Source: Devosia sp. XK-2
GTDB taxonomy: Bacteria; Pseudomonadota; Alphaproteobacteria; Rhizobiales; Devosiaceae
Direction: 5' to 3'
Length of the DNA: 64,000 nt
Assembly: GCF_037113415.1 (NCBI RefSeq)
Contig: NZ_CP146608.1
Coordinates: forward strand, 3,120,501-3,184,500
This document shows positions 37,823-46,316 of the stretch, piece after piece. The notes below the pieces were generated by a model, which was not told the origin of the DNA, ran no database searches, and worked only from the letters and a program-made list of their open reading frames with translations. Position 1 is the stretch's first letter, and each line of letters starts with the position of its first letter. The position numbers and the translations under genes are program-made.

Positions 37823-38622
37823 GCGAAATCGGCCGCGACACATTGATGGCCTTTGCCGACGGGCAATTGGACGAGAAGGCCAGCGCCGAAGTTGAAGCCT
37901 GGCTCCTGGCCAATCCTGACGCCGCCAATGACCTGGCCCAGATGCAGCGCCAGAATGATGCTATTCAGGCGCTCTTCGGCCCCGCAGCCAGTGAGCCTGT
38001 GCCACCCCGCCTCGATCCGCATCGCCTCGCCCTGGCGCAGTCGCGCCGCCGCTGGCAGGGTCTGGCGCGCGCTGCCATGGTGGTTGGCGTGCTCGGCATC
38101 GGCGTAACCGCTGGCTGGCTCCTGCGCCCCATCACCGACAATCCGGCTCTCTACAATCGGCTGATTGCCGACGCCGTCAGCGCCCACACGGTATTTGTCG
38201 CTGAAAACCGCCACGCCGTGGAGGTCGGCAGCGACGAGACCGACCATCTGTCGAGCTGGCTCTCCAACCGCCTCGGCACGGGTCTCGCCATGCCCGATCT
38301 GGCCACGGCCGGTTTCAGCTTTCTCGGTGGCCGCCTCCTGCCCGCGCCCGCCATTCCCGGCGGCCGCGCCGCCCAACTCATGTATGAGGATGCGGCCGGC
38401 GAGCGCGTGACGCTCTATATCACGCCCAAATCGGGCATTGATGGCCCCGCGCTCGAACTGGTCCAATTGGGCGATGACAATGCCCTCTATTGGGCCAACG
38501 CCATCATCACCTGCACCATTGTCGGCCCGCAACCGGCCGACGACTTGCAGGCGCTGGCCAATTCCGTCTTCGCGCAACTGACCCCATCCGCCGCCCCGGC
38601 GCCGATCTATCGCGAGCTCTGA
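37819..38622 (+). CDS. membrane anti-sigma factor
   Basis: A 267-residue protein coupled to the sigma gene. The cytoplasmic N-terminal part (about 1-75; LMAFADGQLDEKASAEVEAW) matches anti-sigma domains that hold ECF factors; one membrane segment follows (about 82-102, AAMVVGVLGIGVTAGWLL), then a periplasmic region of about 160 residues. No HxxxCxxC zinc motif is present, so it is not a ZAS-type anti-sigma. The signal it senses is unknown. Confidence 0.88.
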   Translation: MSEIGRDTLMAFADGQLDEKASAEVEAWLLANPDAANDLAQMQRQNDAIQALFGPAASEPVPPRLDPHRLALAQSRRRWQGLARAAMVVGVLGIGVTAGWLLRPITDNPALYNRLIADAVSAHTVFVAENRHAVEVGSDETDHLSSWLSNRLGTGLAMPDLATAGFSFLGGRLLPAPAIPGGRAAQLMYEDAAGERVTLYITPKSGIDGPALELVQLGDDNALYWANAIITCTIVGPQPADDLQALANSVFAQLTPSAAPAPIYREL

Positions 38623-38651
38623 TCGGACCGAGGCGCCATCGTTACAGCGGG

Positions 38652-38758
38652 TGACACCCTCCCTTGCCCCCTCCACAAGCGGGATGGAGAGATGAATACT
38701 GGCGCCACAACCTGCGCCTCCCTCCCCGCGATGGGGAGGGACCGAGGGTGGGGTGACT
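38652..38758. repeat. intergenic mosaic repeat, copy D
   Basis: It contains CCTCCCTCCCCGCGATGGGG, AGGGACCGAGGGTGGGGTGA and an outer arm CACCCTCCCTTGCCCCCTCC. It lies between the anti-sigma gene and the convergent lldD-type gene. Confidence 0.7.
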
Positions 38759-38799
38759 GGCCCTCAGCGCGAGAGCCGAAACTCCCGGGAGGGGCTCCT

Positions 38800-39981
38800 C
38801 TATCCTCGCTTCGGCGCATTCTTGGGCGGAATATCGTTCGAATAAATATTGTGTGGCCCGACATTGAGAATGTCGCGTTCGCCGCACAGCGCCATGGTCG
38901 TGTCGAGCTCCTTGCGCATGATCTCGAGCACGCGTGTCACGCCCGCCTCACCCCCGGCCCCCAGCCCATAAAGCATGGGCCGGCCGATAAAGGTCGATTT
39001 GGCCCCATAGGCCAGCGCCTTGATCACGTCCTGGCCCGACCGAATGCCGCTATCGAGATAGACTTCGGTCTTGTGGCCCACCCTGTCGACGATTTCGGGC
39101 AGCACGCGAATGGTCGAGGGCGCCCCGTCCAATTGCCGTCCGCCGTGATTGGAGACCACAATGGCATCGGCGCCATTGTCGATTGCGGCCTGCGCATCAT
39201 CGGCGTCGAGCACGCCCTTGACGATCACCGGACCGCCAAAGCGCTCCTTGATCCATCTGACGTCGCCCCAGTTGAGCGTCGGATCAAACTGGCTGGCTGT
39301 CCAGGCCGAGAGCGAAGCCAGGTCATGGTCGCCACCCACATGGCCCACAATATTGCGGAACGTGTGCCGCTTGGTCCCCAGCATGCGCAGGCACCAGAGC
39401 GGATGCTGCATCATCTGCCAGATCGAATAGGGCGTGAATTTGGGCGGCGTGGAAAGCCCGTTCTTGATGTCCTTGTGCCGCTGCCCGAGGATCTGCAAAT
39501 CCATGGTCAACACCAGCGCCGAGCACTTGGCTGCCTTGGCGCGGTCGATCAGCCGGTTGATGAAGTCCCGGTCGCGCATCACATAGAGCTGGAACCAGAA
39601 CGGCGCCGTGGTGTTCTCGGCAATATCCTCGATCGAGCACACGCTCATGGTCGACAGCGAAAACGGAATGCCGAATTTTTCGGCCGCCTTGGCGGCCTTG
39701 ATCTCCCCATCGGCCACCTGCATGCCGCCGGTCGCGGCCGGAGCGATGGCCACCGGCATGGCGATTTCCTGGCCCAGCATTTTGACCTTGAGATTGCGCC
39801 CCTCAAGGTTCACCGCCACCTTCTGGTTGAGCTTGATTTTCTGAAAGTCGCTCTCGTTTTCCCGATAGGTGCCCTCCGTATAAGAGCCGCTATCGGCATA
39901 TTCGAAGAACATTTTCGGGACGCGCCGATGCGCCAACCGCTTCATTTCATCAACGGTAAGGACCTTGTCGAGGACGGTCAT
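38800..39981 (-). CDS. lldD: FMN-dependent alpha-hydroxy-acid dehydrogenase, L-lactate type
   Basis: A 393-residue flavoenzyme that oxidises L-2-hydroxy acids and hands electrons to the respiratory chain. Recognised features are APAATGGMQVADGE, the IVKGVLDADDAQ Lys, SNHGGRQLDGAPST with the catalytic His-Arg pair (about 290) and DSGIRSGQDVIKALA/GRPMLYGL of the FMN barrel. L-lactate dehydrogenase is the best fit; glycolate or another short hydroxy acid is possible. ATG 39981 opens the conserved MTVLDKVLTVDEMK. The palindrome CTAACATGTTAG lies 40 bases upstream, linking it to the GntR/fucU module. Confidence 0.9.
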   Translation of the reverse strand: MTVLDKVLTVDEMKRLAHRRVPKMFFEYADSGSYTEGTYRENESDFQKIKLNQKVAVNLEGRNLKVKMLGQEIAMPVAIAPAATGGMQVADGEIKAAKAAEKFGIPFSLSTMSVCSIEDIAENTTAPFWFQLYVMRDRDFINRLIDRAKAAKCSALVLTMDLQILGQRHKDIKNGLSTPPKFTPYSIWQMMQHPLWCLRMLGTKRHTFRNIVGHVGGDHDLASLSAWTASQFDPTLNWGDVRWIKERFGGPVIVKGVLDADDAQAAIDNGADAIVVSNHGGRQLDGAPSTIRVLPEIVDRVGHKTEVYLDSGIRSGQDVIKALAYGAKSTFIGRPMLYGLGAGGEAGVTRVLEIMRKELDTTMALCGERDILNVGPHNIYSNDIPPKNAPKRG

Positions 39982-40020
39982 AGCGCATCTAGCTCCGGCT
40001 GTTTGCGCCTGCCCTAGCAA

Positions 40021-40032
40021 CTAACATGTTAG
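40021..40032. promoter_or_regulatory. palindrome CTAACATGTTAG, operator candidate 3
   Basis: The third copy, again followed by C, 40 bases before the lldD-type start and just after the modB stop. Its spacing to the start codon equals that of the FAH gene site. Confidence 0.75.
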
Positions 40033-40035
40033 CAG

Positions 40036-40749
40036 TCAATGTAACCGGCTATTCCTTCCTCTCCCCATCACCAGCGTCGAAAAGACGACAATGAACCCGA
40101 AAATCACCATGCCACCGGCCAGCACATGGGCCCGGTCCCATTCGAGCCTTTCGACAAAATCGTAAAGCGCCACCGAGAGCACCTTGGTCTGTCCCGGAAT
40201 ATTGCCCCCGATCATCAATACGACGCCGAACTCGCCCATTGTATGGGCAAAGGCCATGATCGCACCGACGAGGTAACCGGGCCGTGCCAGCGGCAGGGCG
40301 ACTCGCCAGAAGCGTTGACCGCGTGAGGCCCCCAGCGTATCGGCCACCTCGATGACCTCCGGCTCAATGGCGGCAAAGGCATTGCGCAAGGGTTGCACCA
40401 TGAAGGGCAGCGAGGCAATCACCCCGCCTATGACCAGCCCCGCAAAGGAAAAGGCCAGCGTACGCGCGCCCCAAAACCCCGCAATCCACCCGCCCGGCCC
40501 ATTGGGTCCCAGCGCCAGCAGCAGATAAAAGCCCAGAACCGTGGGCGGCAATACCAGCGGCAATGTCGCCAGGGCCCCCACCACCTCGCGGCCATGCCCC
40601 GCGCCCCGCGCCAGCCACCAGGCAATTGGCGTGGCGATCACGACAAGGATGGCCGTGACGCAGAGCGCCAGCACCAGGGTGAGGAAGATGGGCGAAACCA
40701 GGGGGATGAGGTCCAAATCGAATGCCTCCACGGCGATATGCCATCCCAC
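40036..40749 (-). CDS. modB: molybdate ABC transporter permease
   Basis: A 237-residue permease with about five membrane segments. LPLVLPPTVLGFYLLLALG near the start and the EAA-type loop EVADTLGASRGQRFWRVALPLARPG (about 130-155) identify ModB. The start is GTG 40749, after GGGAGG. It lies behind modA with a 161-base gap that holds repeat copy E. No ATPase gene (modC) follows; the next gene is lldD. Confidence 0.9.
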   Translation of the reverse strand: MGWHIAVEAFDLDLIPLVSPIFLTLVLALCVTAILVVIATPIAWWLARGAGHGREVVGALATLPLVLPPTVLGFYLLLALGPNGPGGWIAGFWGARTLAFSFAGLVIGGVIASLPFMVQPLRNAFAAIEPEVIEVADTLGASRGQRFWRVALPLARPGYLVGAIMAFAHTMGEFGVVLMIGGNIPGQTKVLSVALYDFVERLEWDRAHVLAGGMVIFGFIVVFSTLVMGRGRNSRLH

Positions 40750-40810
40750 CCGCGGCGCCTCCCATCAAGGGGCGGCGGCCTGGATCGGAATGCTCATATT
40801 CATCACTACC

Positions 40811-40895
40811 GTCCCCCTTGAGGGGAGGGAAGCGAGATAGGTCTTGGCTTCGCCACACCTGTCCAATCCAATGGATGTAAGGCACCCCCTCATCG
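40811..40895. repeat. intergenic mosaic repeat, copy E (between modA and modB)
   Basis: CCCCCTTGAGGGGAGGGAAG then CGAGATAGGTCTTGG matches copies C, G and H, but the hairpin (GTCTTGGC, then GCCACACC) is degenerate. It lies inside the modA-modB unit. Confidence 0.75.
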
Positions 40896-40910
40896 GCGGC
40901 CATTGCGCTG

Positions 40911-41648
40911 TCACGGCACCGAATAACCCGCCGCCTCGATCACCGCCACCGCTTCCGCGCTGCGCAGAAACGCGAGAAAGGCCAGGGCCGCCGGATTATC
41001 CTGCCCCTCGTTCAGCAGCACCGCCCCCTGCTCGATCGGCGCGTGCAGGTCGTCCGGCACCAGCCATATGTCGGTCCTGCCGATGACCTGGCTGGCCGCG
41101 ACAAAACCGAGCGCCGCATTGCCACTTTCGACAAATTGCAGCGCCTGGGAAATGGTCGCGCCCACCACCAGTCTGGGTTCTATTTTGTCATAGAACCCCA
41201 GCGCCTCGAGCGTTTCCACCGCCGCCGCACCATAGGGCGCTGCCTCAGGATCTGCGATGGCGAGCTTGTCGAAACCGCCCCCAAGCACAGCCTCGCCATT
41301 GCTCGCATCGCGCCCCGGCGCATAAAGCGCCAATTGCCCCTTTGCATAGACGAACTCTGTGCCCGCCACGGCCAACCCTTCGGCAATCGCGCGGTCCGGC
41401 CGCGCCGTGTCTGCTGCCAGAAACAGGTCAAACGGGGCCGCCTGGGCGATCTGTGCATAGAGCTGGCCGGTGGCTCCGAAGCTGAGCACCACCTGGTGCT
41501 CACCCATCGTCTCGAACCGGGCTTTGAGTTCTTCTGCAACCGCCGTGAAATTGGAGGCCACCGCCACATGCGCGGTTTCGGCAAAACTGGGCATGGCCGT
41601 CCCCACCAGCAGCAGGATGGGTAGCAATCGTCTTGGATGTTTCATCAT
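40911..41648 (-). CDS. modA: molybdate-binding periplasmic protein
   Basis: A 245-residue exported protein (signal to about residue 23, PSFAETAHVAVASNF). FGATGQLYAQIAQAAPFDLFLAAD is the ModA oxyanion-binding region and GYSVP the typical end. It captures molybdate or tungstate for ModB. Two adjacent Met codons open the frame. The divergent-side neighbour is the HxlR gene. Confidence 0.9.
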   Translation of the reverse strand: MMKHPRRLLPILLLVGTAMPSFAETAHVAVASNFTAVAEELKARFETMGEHQVVLSFGATGQLYAQIAQAAPFDLFLAADTARPDRAIAEGLAVAGTEFVYAKGQLALYAPGRDASNGEAVLGGGFDKLAIADPEAAPYGAAAVETLEALGFYDKIEPRLVVGATISQALQFVESGNAALGFVAASQVIGRTDIWLVPDDLHAPIEQGAVLLNEGQDNPAALAFLAFLRSAEAVAVIEAAGYSVP

Positions 41649-41688
41649 TCTGGCGTGCGGCCCTCACCTGCATCCGCTATGGCGCTGA

Positions 41689-42033
41689 TCAAGTATCCCC
41701 GCAGATTGTCAGGCGGTCGCCCGTCGCGCGACCATGAGTCAGGCCCCAGCGATGCAATTCGCCAAGCAGGGGCAGCAGGTCTTCGCCCAGAGGGGTCAGG
41801 CGATAGTCCACGCGCGCCGGCACCTGTGCCCGCACATTCCGGCAGACCACCCCGTGCTCTTCCAGGTCCCGCAATTGCTGAATCAGCACCTTTTGCGAAA
41901 TACCCTCGATCTCGCGTTCCAGCTCCGACAGCCTCAGTGATCCTGCCTTGAGATGGCAGACAATATGCCCTTTCCAGCGACCGCCAATGATCTGTAGCGT
42001 GCGCTCCAGAGGCAGGCTCGAAAGTCGGTTCAT
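41689..42033 (-). CDS. HxlR-family regulator
   Basis: A 114-residue winged-helix protein. IIGGRWKGHIVCHLKAGSLR and LSELEREIEGISQKVLIQQL are the HxlR signature, followed by LEEHGVVCRNVRAQVPARVDY and LTPLGEDLLPLL. ATG 42033 follows GGGGAG; an earlier start at 42096 would add 21 residues. It is divergent from a quinone oxidoreductase gene, a common pairing in which HxlR proteins sense quinones or electrophiles. Confidence 0.9.
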   Translation of the reverse strand: MNRLSSLPLERTLQIIGGRWKGHIVCHLKAGSLRLSELEREIEGISQKVLIQQLRDLEEHGVVCRNVRAQVPARVDYRLTPLGEDLLPLLGELHRWGLTHGRATGDRLTICGDT

Positions 42034-42052
42034 TTCTGCTCCCCACCCACCA

Positions 42053-42082
42053 TTTGGTCGGTATCTCACCGAAAAGTCGGTA
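42053..42082. promoter_or_regulatory. candidate HxlR operator
   Basis: Between the divergent hxlR and oxidoreductase genes, CGGT-ATCTC-ACCG (42059-42071) is an inverted repeat and GTCGGTA occurs twice (at about 42058 and 42076), 18 bases apart. Confidence 0.4.
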
Positions 42083-42138
42083 GAGCCCATCTGCATGGAG
42101 TCACTACCAGATCACTGCACAATATGTGGAGTGACGAC

Positions 42139-43134
42139 ATGAATGCCAATATTATTGATGGTTTCGGCGGCCCTGAAGTTCTGACCTGGCGCCAGATGCC
42201 CACACCCACGCCTCAGCCGGGTGAGGTCCTGGTCAGGGTGGCAGCGGCCGGCGTCAATCTGGGCGACACCATCATGCGCGCTGGGCGCGCCGCTATTCCG
42301 CTCGCTTTGCCACTCGTGCTCGGCTCGGAAGCAGCGGGCACGATCGAGGACATGGGAGAAGGCGTATCGGGCTTCAGGCTTGGCGATCGGGTACTGGCTG
42401 CCCCCTTCGCTGTCGGGCGGCTGGGTGGCGGTTATGCCAGCCACATCTGTTTGCCGGCTGAGGCGGTCTTTCCCCTTCCTCAGACAATTGCTTTCGATAT
42501 GGCCGTTGCGCTGGGCATCGCCGGCATTGCCGCACTCGATCTTTCGCGCCTCTTGCCGCTCGATGGACGCACCATACTCATTCACGCCGCCGCTGGCGGG
42601 GTCGGCAATCTGCTGGTGCAGCTTGGGCTGGCCGCTGGCGCTCAGGTCATCGCCACCGTTGGCAATCCGGCCAAAGCCACGGCAGTCGAACGGCTGGGCG
42701 CTACCCATGTCCTCTCGACCCGGTCCGATTGGTGCCTTGAGGTCATGGCACTCACGCAGGATCGCGGACCGGATGTCATTTTCGACGCCGTCGGCGGCAA
42801 CATCAGCGCCAAAAGCCTGGAGGTCCTGGCGGCCGGCGGTTCCTTTGTCGCCTATGGCGGGTCCAGTGGCGCCTATGCCGCACTGCCGGAACCGTTCATG
42901 CCCGGCTTCGTCATGAAGTCGCAGAGCCTTTTGGGATATTCCATGATGCCCATACTTTCTGGGCCGAATGCTCGCGCCAAAATCGCAGAGCGCCTGACTA
43001 CACTCTACCAGACGGTGGACGACGGCGCGCTTGCCCCATTGATTGGACACCGCCTGCCCATCGAAATGGCAGCACAGGCACATGAACTGATCGAAAGCCG
43101 CAACTCACTGGGCAAGATCGTCTTGCAGGCTTAG
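42139..43134 (+). CDS. NADPH:quinone oxidoreductase-like protein (MDR family, no zinc site)
   Basis: A 331-residue medium-chain dehydrogenase/reductase. GVNLGDTIMRAG and VLGSEAAGTIEDMGEGV are the quinone oxidoreductase N-terminal motifs, and IHAAAGGVGNLLVQLGLAAG near residue 150 is the NADPH-binding turn. No structural or catalytic zinc Cys cluster is visible. It likely reduces quinones or enones. ATG 42139 is preferred over an upstream in-frame start at 42124. It is divergent from HxlR, its probable regulator. Confidence 0.9.
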   Translation: MNANIIDGFGGPEVLTWRQMPTPTPQPGEVLVRVAAAGVNLGDTIMRAGRAAIPLALPLVLGSEAAGTIEDMGEGVSGFRLGDRVLAAPFAVGRLGGGYASHICLPAEAVFPLPQTIAFDMAVALGIAGIAALDLSRLLPLDGRTILIHAAAGGVGNLLVQLGLAAGAQVIATVGNPAKATAVERLGATHVLSTRSDWCLEVMALTQDRGPDVIFDAVGGNISAKSLEVLAAGGSFVAYGGSSGAYAALPEPFMPGFVMKSQSLLGYSMMPILSGPNARAKIAERLTTLYQTVDDGALAPLIGHRLPIEMAAQAHELIESRNSLGKIVLQA

Positions 43135-43841
43135 CCCCTGAGCGCGCTCGCTTCCTTCGCCAGCGCCTCGATCCGTGCGAAATCGCCAGAGGCCAGCGCA
43201 TCGGCCGGCATGATCCAGGAACCGCCCACACAGATGACATTGGGCAGGCTGAGATAGGTCTTGGCCTTGGCTGGATCGATGCCGCCGGTGGGGCAGAAGG
43301 TGATGTCGGGCAGCGGCGAAGCGAAAGCCTTGAGAACCGGCGCCCCGCCCAGCGCTTCGGCCGGGAAGAACTTAAGGAAGCTATAGCCCCGCTCCGCGGC
43401 CGCCATGGCTTCGGTCGGCGTGCCGATGCCCGGCAAAAGCGGAATGGCGACGTCTTCGGCAGCATCGAGCAGGCGCGGCGAAGCTCCAGGCGAGACCATG
43501 AAGCGGCAGCCGGCATCGACCGAGCTCTTCATATGCGCACCATTGCGCACCGTGCCCGAGCCGACAATCGCGCCACTGACCTTGGCCATTTCTTCCATCA
43601 CCTTGAGCGCATTGGGCGTGCGCAGCGTCACCTCGAGCACCGGCAGTCCACCGGCCACCAGCGCCTCAGCCAGCGGCCTGGCCTGGGCGACATCGTCGAG
43701 AATGATGACGGGCACCACCGGCGCGAGCGATAGGATGGAGCGAATGGCGTTGGCGTCCTGCGGCATGGCGATCATCTCTTGGCTGACAAGGGGCTTGCCC
43801 TGAGCGTTAGGCGGAGTGCGAAAATCCTGCAAGCCCTTCAT
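43131..43841 (-). CDS. eda: KDPG/KHG aldolase
   Basis: A 236-residue (or 214-residue, from the Met at 43775) aldolase that splits 2-keto-3-deoxy-6-phosphogluconate to pyruvate and glyceraldehyde-3-phosphate. The catalytic Glu in LEVTLRTPNAL, the Schiff-base Lys in SFLKFFPAEALGG and ITFCPTGGIDPAKA are intact. The shorter start gives the usual family length. Its stop overlaps that of the convergent oxidoreductase. It stands alone without edd. Confidence 0.93.
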   Translation of the reverse strand: MKGLQDFRTPPNAQGKPLVSQEMIAMPQDANAIRSILSLAPVVPVIILDDVAQARPLAEALVAGGLPVLEVTLRTPNALKVMEEMAKVSGAIVGSGTVRNGAHMKSSVDAGCRFMVSPGASPRLLDAAEDVAIPLLPGIGTPTEAMAAAERGYSFLKFFPAEALGGAPVLKAFASPLPDITFCPTGGIDPAKAKTYLSLPNVICVGGSWIMPADALASGDFARIEALAKEASALRG

Positions 43842-43959
43842 TGAACTCGGCCGAGAAAATACCTAGGTTCCGCCACGGCGCGCCAAGGTGTGCTTTTGTC
43901 TGTCGGGCTTTCGCGGCACAGCCTTGCCGAAATCCCGAAACAGGGTCGGGGAGAGCAAA

Positions 43960-45027
43960 ATGGTGCAGACGATCAACGCGGTGACCCCGCTCACCGAGGC
44001 CCGCGCCATTCTGGCCGACAGCTTCGATCTCAAATTCTCCAAATCTGTCGAGCGCGCCACCGACAAGATTTTCGACCGCGTCAAGGACAAGATCCCGGAG
44101 ATCGAGTGGCCCTTCTACGCGCCGCTGATCTTCCAGATCAACCGGCTCAAAAAGGAGAAGGACGCGGTCATTCTGGCCCATAATTACCAGACGCCGCAGA
44201 TCTATCACGGCGTCGCCGATGTTGTGGGCGACAGCCTGCAACTGGCCGTTGAGGCCACCAAGGTCACCCAGTCGGTCATCGTCCAATGCGGTGTGCATTT
44301 CATGGCCGAGACCTCAAAGCTGCTCAATCCGGACAAGACTGTGTTGATCCCCGACAGCCGGGCCGGCTGCTCGCTCTCCGAAAGCATCACCGCCGAAGAC
44401 GTTCTGGCCATGCGCGAGCAATATCCCGGCGCCCCCGTCGTCACCTATGTGAACACCTCCGCCGCCGTGAAGGCCGTGACCGATGTGTGCTGCACCTCCT
44501 CCAATGCGCTCGATATCGTCACCAAGGTCGAGGGCGACACCGTCATTATGATCCCCGACCAATATCTGGCGGCCAACACCGCGAAGAAAACCAAAAAGAA
44601 GATCATCACCTGGGCCGGCGCCTGCGAGGTGCATGAAACCTTCACCGCCGAGGACATTTCCGAGCTCCGCCACGCCTATCCCACGGCCAAGATCATCGCC
44701 CATCCCGAATGCCCGCCCGAGGTCATCGACGCGGTCGATTTTGCCGGCTCCACTGCCGCCATGATCGATTGGGTCAAAACCACCAAGCCGCCGCGCGTCG
44801 TCATGGTCACCGAATGCTCCATGTCCGACAATGTCGCCTCCGAAACCACCGGCATCGATTTCCTGCGCGGCTGCAATATCTGCCCGCATATGAAGCGCAT
44901 CAATCTAGAAAACGTGCTCTGGTCACTGCACACCATGACCGAAGAGGTGACGATCCCCGAAGAGATCATCGCCCCGGCCCGCCTCGCTGTCGAACGCATG
45001 ATCGAGCTGTCGCGCAAGGGGGACTAA
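43960..45027 (+). CDS. nadA: quinolinate synthase
   Basis: A 355-residue 4Fe-4S enzyme that condenses iminoaspartate (made by NadB) with dihydroxyacetone phosphate. [26 protein letters not shown] and [12 protein letters not shown] are the first-domain motifs. Conserved cysteines occur in [12 protein letters not shown], in VCCTSSNA and in GCNICPHMK near residue 310. ATG 43960 follows GGGGAG. It is separated from nadB by 24 kb and followed by repeat copy F. Confidence 0.96.
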   Translation: MVQTINAVTPLTEARAILADSFDLKFSKSVERATDKIFDRVKDKIPEIEWPFYAPLIFQINRLKKEKDAVILAHNYQTPQIYHGVADVVGDSLQLAVEATKVTQSVIVQCGVHFMAETSKLLNPDKTVLIPDSRAGCSLSESITAEDVLAMREQYPGAPVVTYVNTSAAVKAVTDVCCTSSNALDIVTKVEGDTVIMIPDQYLAANTAKKTKKKIITWAGACEVHETFTAEDISELRHAYPTAKIIAHPECPPEVIDAVDFAGSTAAMIDWVKTTKPPRVVMVTECSMSDNVASETTGIDFLRGCNICPHMKRINLENVLWSLHTMTEEVTIPEEIIAPARLAVERMIELSRKGD

Positions 45028-45045
45028 AGCCTCGGCTCCTGCGTC

Positions 45046-45206
45046 ACCCTCCCCTTGAGGGGCTTGGAGCCGTGCCGAAGGGCAAATCTCTCCTGTGGAG
45101 AGATTTGAGGCGAGAAGACCAAGACAGCTAAGCTGGCTTGACGGGGGCGGTAGCGACGCGCGGCCCGAAGGGGCCGTAGCAAAGCTACGGGTGGGGGTGT
45201 CGCGCC
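45046..45206. repeat. intergenic mosaic repeat, copy F
   Basis: It starts with CACCCTCCCCTTGAGGGG, then CGAAGGGCAAAT and the hairpin AAATCTCTCC-TGT-GGAGAGATTT, later CCGAAGGGGCCGTAGC and GGGTGGGGGTGTCGCG. The hairpin occupies the same place as a sequence-different but equally paired hairpin in copy G. Confidence 0.85.
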
Positions 45207-45211
45207 CTGGT

Positions 45212-45610
45212 TTACCCCGGCCGCTTCGCAATCAGATCGATCTCCACCAGCGCCCCTACGGCCAGCGCCGTCACCCCGATCGTGGTGCGCGCCGGCAATT
45301 TTCCGGCCTCAAAAAAGCTCGGCCAGAGCGCATTGAGCGCCGCATAATCGCGTTCGAACTGGGTGAGATAAATCCGGGCCATGGTCACATGCTCGAGCCC
45401 CAGCGCGATCCCACCGAGCACGATCTGCAAATTCTCCATCACCCGGCGCGTCTGTGCTTCGATCCCGTCCGGCAGCGGCGCATCGGGTGCTGCCGGGTCG
45501 GTCGGCATTTGCCCCGTCACGAAAACGAAGCCATCCGTTTCCACCGCGTGGCTGAACGGCGCAACCGGCCGAGGCCCGGACGAAATCATGTGATAGAGCA
45601 TTTCACTCAT
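45212..45610 (-). CDS. ridA: RidA/YjgF family deaminase
   Basis: A 132-residue protein of the RidA superfamily, which hydrolyses reactive enamine/imine intermediates from amino acid catabolism. FVTGQMPTDP, the Arg in VTMARIYLTQFERD and PARTTIGVTALAVGALVEIDLIA fit the family. The active-site Arg of true RidA lies within the strand before the C-terminal PARTTI motif and appears kept. It stands alone; sdaA, which produces such an enamine from serine, lies 5 kb away. Confidence 0.87.
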   Translation of the reverse strand: MSEMLYHMISSGPRPVAPFSHAVETDGFVFVTGQMPTDPAAPDAPLPDGIEAQTRRVMENLQIVLGGIALGLEHVTMARIYLTQFERDYAALNALWPSFFEAGKLPARTTIGVTALAVGALVEIDLIAKRPG

Positions 45611-45723
45611 GGGCAGGTCACCTCAAAGCAGCTTTTCACCAAACCAGCCCTTTGCCGCAGCCTCTGTCAACCGCCCGTGAAATGACTTGCCGCAGCTGAC
45701 CGAAGGGGCCAGACTTGCCCACC

Positions 45724-46293
45724 ATGGAAGTCCTGCTCCGCCTGGTTTTTACTGGCCTGCTGCTGGTTGTGGCGCCCACACTGCCCAGCCTGGCCCAGTC
45801 TGACGCGTACAGCGCTGAGCAGAATGCTCGGCTCGACACCCTTTTCGCGCAGCTCTCCGCATCCACCGAAGCGCAATCGGCCAACGCCATAGCCAATGAC
45901 ATCTGGCGCCTCTGGGTCCAACCCGACGATCCGGCAATCGCCGCCCGGATAGCCGAAATCATGTCGGCGGGCGGCCTGGCCGGCCCGGCCAGTCAGATCC
46001 CTCTCATCGACGCCTTGATTGCCGATTATCCCGACTACGCCGAAGGGTGGAACATGCGCGCCACCGCTCATTTCCTCAATGGCGCCTATGATAAGTCCCT
46101 CGCCGATATCGTTGAGACGCTCAAGCGTGAGCCGCGCCATTTCGGCGCCCTGGCCGGCCGGGCGCTGATCTATCAGACCCAGGGGAAACGCGAAGAGGCC
46201 CTTGAAGCCATCCGCCAGGCGCTCGATATCCATCCCTTCCTGCCCGAGCGCGCATTATTCCCCGAATTGGGCGCGCCACCCATTCGCAGCTGA
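45724..46293 (+). CDS. secreted TPR-repeat protein
   Basis: A 189-residue protein with a signal peptide (VLLRLVFTGLLLVVAPTLPS, cut near SLAQ) and two tetratricopeptide-like repeats in the second half (YAEGWNMRATAHFLNGAYDK, HFGALAGRALIYQTQGKREE). It is likely periplasmic and mediates protein contacts; no partner is known. A TTG at 45715 could start three codons earlier. It is followed 23 bases on by an acetyltransferase gene. Confidence 0.8.
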   Translation: MEVLLRLVFTGLLLVVAPTLPSLAQSDAYSAEQNARLDTLFAQLSASTEAQSANAIANDIWRLWVQPDDPAIAARIAEIMSAGGLAGPASQIPLIDALIADYPDYAEGWNMRATAHFLNGAYDKSLADIVETLKREPRHFGALAGRALIYQTQGKREEALEAIRQALDIHPFLPERALFPELGAPPIRS

Positions 46294-46316
46294 CCACCAA
46301 CAGGACAAGCACCATT

